Assembly (NCBI RefSeq): GCF_014851585.1
Contig: NZ_JACVAB010000003.1
Location: 1 to 64,000 of the forward strand
Source: Agrobacterium sp. AGB01
GTDB lineage: Bacteria; Pseudomonadota; Alphaproteobacteria; Rhizobiales; Rhizobiaceae
Direction of reading: 5' to 3'
Length of the DNA: 64,000 nucleotides
The notes below the pieces were generated by a model, which worked only from the letters and a program-made list of their open reading frames with translations, was not told where the DNA came from and did not search any database. Within the stretch, counting starts at the first letter, position 1. Each line of letters opens with the position of its first letter. Position numbers and translations under genes: made by a program. This document shows positions 62,282-64,000 of this stretch, piece after piece.

Positions 62282-63671
62282 CTTGGTCCTGGCCTCCAGC
62301 ATTCATCGGCAGCACGACCTCGACGACAAGACCACCACCGACACGGTCCGCAACGGAAATACGTCCGCCGAAGGCCACGACCACATCCTTAGCAATGGCA
62401 AGGCCAAGGCCTGACCCTGGCCGTCGCGCACCACCGCGAACAAACCGCTGGAAAATCTTGCCCTTTTCCGCATCCGGTATACCCGGCCCACGGTCCATGA
62501 CCTGTAAGGTCGCCGAACCATCCACCGCCTCCAATTGCACCGTCGTTGGACCAGCCGCGTGAATGAAGGCGTTTTCGATGACGTTCCGAACCATCTCACG
62601 CAACACAACCGGCTCCGCCTCAACCGGGACCGGAGCATCATGCGTCACGAGCGTGAGGGAGTGCATCTGGCTGGTATAGGCGCTCTCTGCCCGCAGCATT
62701 TGCAAGGCATTTCTGATGGCATCGCCGAAATCGACGATCTCGCGTTCCTGAGTTTCCAATCGGTGCAGTGTTGTTGCTTCGGAAAGCAACATGTTCGCCA
62801 GCAGCCCAGCTTCACGCGCATTGTGATGAATACGCGACAAACGGCGACGCGTTTGCGGGTCTTCCGCTTCTTCAAGTCCCACCTCGGCCTGCGCCTGAAT
62901 AGCGGCCAGTGGCGTGCGCAACTGGTGCGCAGCATCCGCAGTGACACGTTTTACTCCATCCAGAACCGAGCCCAAGCGGTCCATGAACTCATTCAAAGCA
63001 GAGACCAGCGCGGACACTTCCACCGGAACTTCCCGATCAATCCGGCTCAGATCGGACGGACGCCGTGCCCGAAGATTACTTTCGATAAGGCGAAGCGGCG
63101 AAAAGGCCGAACGGACCGAAACGAGGATCAGACCACCGGCCAACAGCGCAATAGTGACAGCTGGCAACATCCCGTTGAAGGTCAATTGCCCGGCCAGTTC
63201 TCGGCGCGCCTCGCGGGTTTCAGCCACCATCACGCCGATCCAGCCGCCCGTTCCCGTCACCGTGTCGGCGCGATAACGCTGTACCGAAGCGATACGCACT
63301 GCATCGCCGCGATAGACCGCATCATGCAGGTGCAAGGTCTCTTCATTGGCAAGTGGTATGTCGAGGCCGAGAATAGGGGAGCCCGTCACCAGACTGCCGT
63401 CGGGCGCTGTGACCCTATAGAACACCCGATTGAGACGCGAGGTCCCGAGGATAGCAAAGGCGGAATAGGGAATATCGACCGTAACGGCGCCTTCCTCGAT
63501 ACCAACAGTGTCGGCAATGGCGAGTGCGGAGGCCGTCAACACACGGTCAAACGCCTCGTCTGCTGCACGCCGCGCATAGGTGCGGACCGTCAGGGCAAGC
63601 ACACTGCCAATCACCACGAACAGACAGACAGTTGTGATAAGCAAACGGCGCTCGATCGACAATCGCGCCAT
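62274..63671 (-). CDS. TctE/QseC-type sensor histidine kinase
   Basis: 465 residues. First membrane helix at about 9-29, a periplasmic 2CSK-type domain of about 135 residues, second helix at about 165-187, HAMP, then the kinase core: H-box VTADAAHQLRTPLAAIQAQAEVG (His at about 246), N-box EMVRNVIENAFIHA, and ATP-lid VMDRGPGIPDAEKGKIFQRFVRG with GSGLGLAIAKDV. It overlaps the response-regulator stop by one base (TGATG). Related kinases control tricarboxylate or sugar-acid uptake; the ligand here is unknown. Confidence 0.92.
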   Translation of the reverse strand: MARLSIERRLLITTVCLFVVIGSVLALTVRTYARRAADEAFDRVLTASALAIADTVGIEEGAVTVDIPYSAFAILGTSRLNRVFYRVTAPDGSLVTGSPILGLDIPLANEETLHLHDAVYRGDAVRIASVQRYRADTVTGTGGWIGVMVAETREARRELAGQLTFNGMLPAVTIALLAGGLILVSVRSAFSPLRLIESNLRARRPSDLSRIDREVPVEVSALVSALNEFMDRLGSVLDGVKRVTADAAHQLRTPLAAIQAQAEVGLEEAEDPQTRRRLSRIHHNAREAGLLANMLLSEATTLHRLETQEREIVDFGDAIRNALQMLRAESAYTSQMHSLTLVTHDAPVPVEAEPVVLREMVRNVIENAFIHAAGPTTVQLEAVDGSATLQVMDRGPGIPDAEKGKIFQRFVRGGARRPGSGLGLAIAKDVVVAFGGRISVADRVGGGLVVEVVLPMNAGGQDQDV

Positions 63672-64000
63672 CAGCTTACCGCATCGGTCTTGCTGCGCAG
63701 CATGTAACCCGCGCCACGATGGGTGACGATCTCGACATCAACGGCTTCAAGCTTTTTACGCACACGCGACACCAGCAACTCAACGGCATTGGGTGTGCCA
63801 ACATCATCATGCCCGAACAGTTTCAGATAAAGCTTGTCCTTGCTGACAGTATTCCCGGCTTGCGTGGCGAGCACCTCAAGAAACTCGAATTCGCGACGCC
63901 CGAGTTCCAGCGGGCTTCCATCCACGCTGGCTGCCCGCGAATTCAGATCAATCTCCAGCCCGCCAATGCGGATTACCGATTTGGCAAGCCCCTTGTGGCG
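63671..64000 (-). CDS. OmpR/PhoB-family response regulator, C-terminal part (gene continues beyond window end)
   Basis: The frame stays open to the window edge, giving 109 residues; the receiver domain is outside. What is visible is a complete winged-helix effector domain: IRIGGLEIDLNSRAASVDG, LELGRREFEFLEVLATQAG, VSKDKLYLKLFG, NAVELLVSRVRKKLEAVDVEIVTHRGAGYML. It is the first gene in view of the regulator-kinase-binding-protein operon and resembles TctD-type regulators. Confidence 0.92.
   Translation of the reverse strand, partial: RHKGLAKSVIRIGGLEIDLNSRAASVDGSPLELGRREFEFLEVLATQAGNTVSKDKLYLKLFGHDDVGTPNAVELLVSRVRKKLEAVDVEIVTHRGAGYMLRSKTDAVS

Overview
The window looks like chromosomal DNA of an alphaproteobacterium, most likely of the order Hyphomicrobiales (Brucellaceae, Phyllobacteriaceae or Rhizobiaceae relatives). 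The evidence is a soxBDAG-purU sarcosine oxidase operon with a divergent GlxA/AraC-type regulator, a DUF47-pit phosphate operon with a textbook rhizobial Pho box, and a TctDE-like two-component system. No tRNA, rRNA, insertion sequence or CRISPR array was recognised. Genus assignment is inference only.

Region 1 (1-6.4 kb) is surface-related. It holds the N-terminus of a Bap/LapA-like giant adhesin, cut by the window edge inside a 12-bp tandem repeat that encodes Asp-Ala; a TolC-type outer-membrane lipoprotein; a D-Ala-D-Ala carboxypeptidase; and an inverse-autotransporter protein with a beta-helix passenger. Region 2 (6.7-16.7 kb) is metabolic: a TerC/CBS/CorC membrane protein, an unrecognised gene, and the purU-soxGADB block with its likely regulator.

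Region 3 (16.8-46.3 kb) is the centrepiece. A four-gene minus-strand operon encodes a TolC lipoprotein, a small HlyD adaptor, a GAF-like/HlyD membrane adaptor and a PqqD-like/M50 site-2-protease/HlyD fusion. It is divergent from a single 7,752-residue gene. That giant protein has a basic leader with an LEQRIAFDAA motif, a DUF4347 domain with a His/Cys pair, an SdrD-type B domain, several dozen cadherin/VCBS-like repeats and a unique C-terminal domain. There is no ABC ATPase next to it and no RTX C-terminus. I propose a type-I-like but ABC-less export and processing system for a giant adhesin, in which the M50/PqqD-like fusion handles the leader and DUF4347 may cleave itself.

Region 4 (46.6-54.3 kb) holds an esterase, two EamA exporters, the pit-DUF47 operon with its Pho box, a Nudix protein and a chemoreceptor. 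Region 5 (54.6-61.3 kb) is an unusual signalling operon: a GGDEF-EAL enzyme, a degenerate GHKL-like protein, a STAS-methyltransferase fusion, a membrane PP2C phosphatase, an intact GHKL-like kinase and a STAS protein. It reads as a partner-switching module with a duplicated kinase/STAS arm, one arm having acquired a methyltransferase, and resembles in logic the SiaABCD module that controls c-di-GMP-dependent aggregation. Region 6 (61.3-64 kb) is a periplasmic binding protein encoded behind a TctE-like kinase and an OmpR-type regulator that runs off the window.

Taken together, three different surface-adhesin systems, a c-di-GMP enzyme and a partner-switching module in 64 kb suggest a locus devoted to attachment or biofilm.
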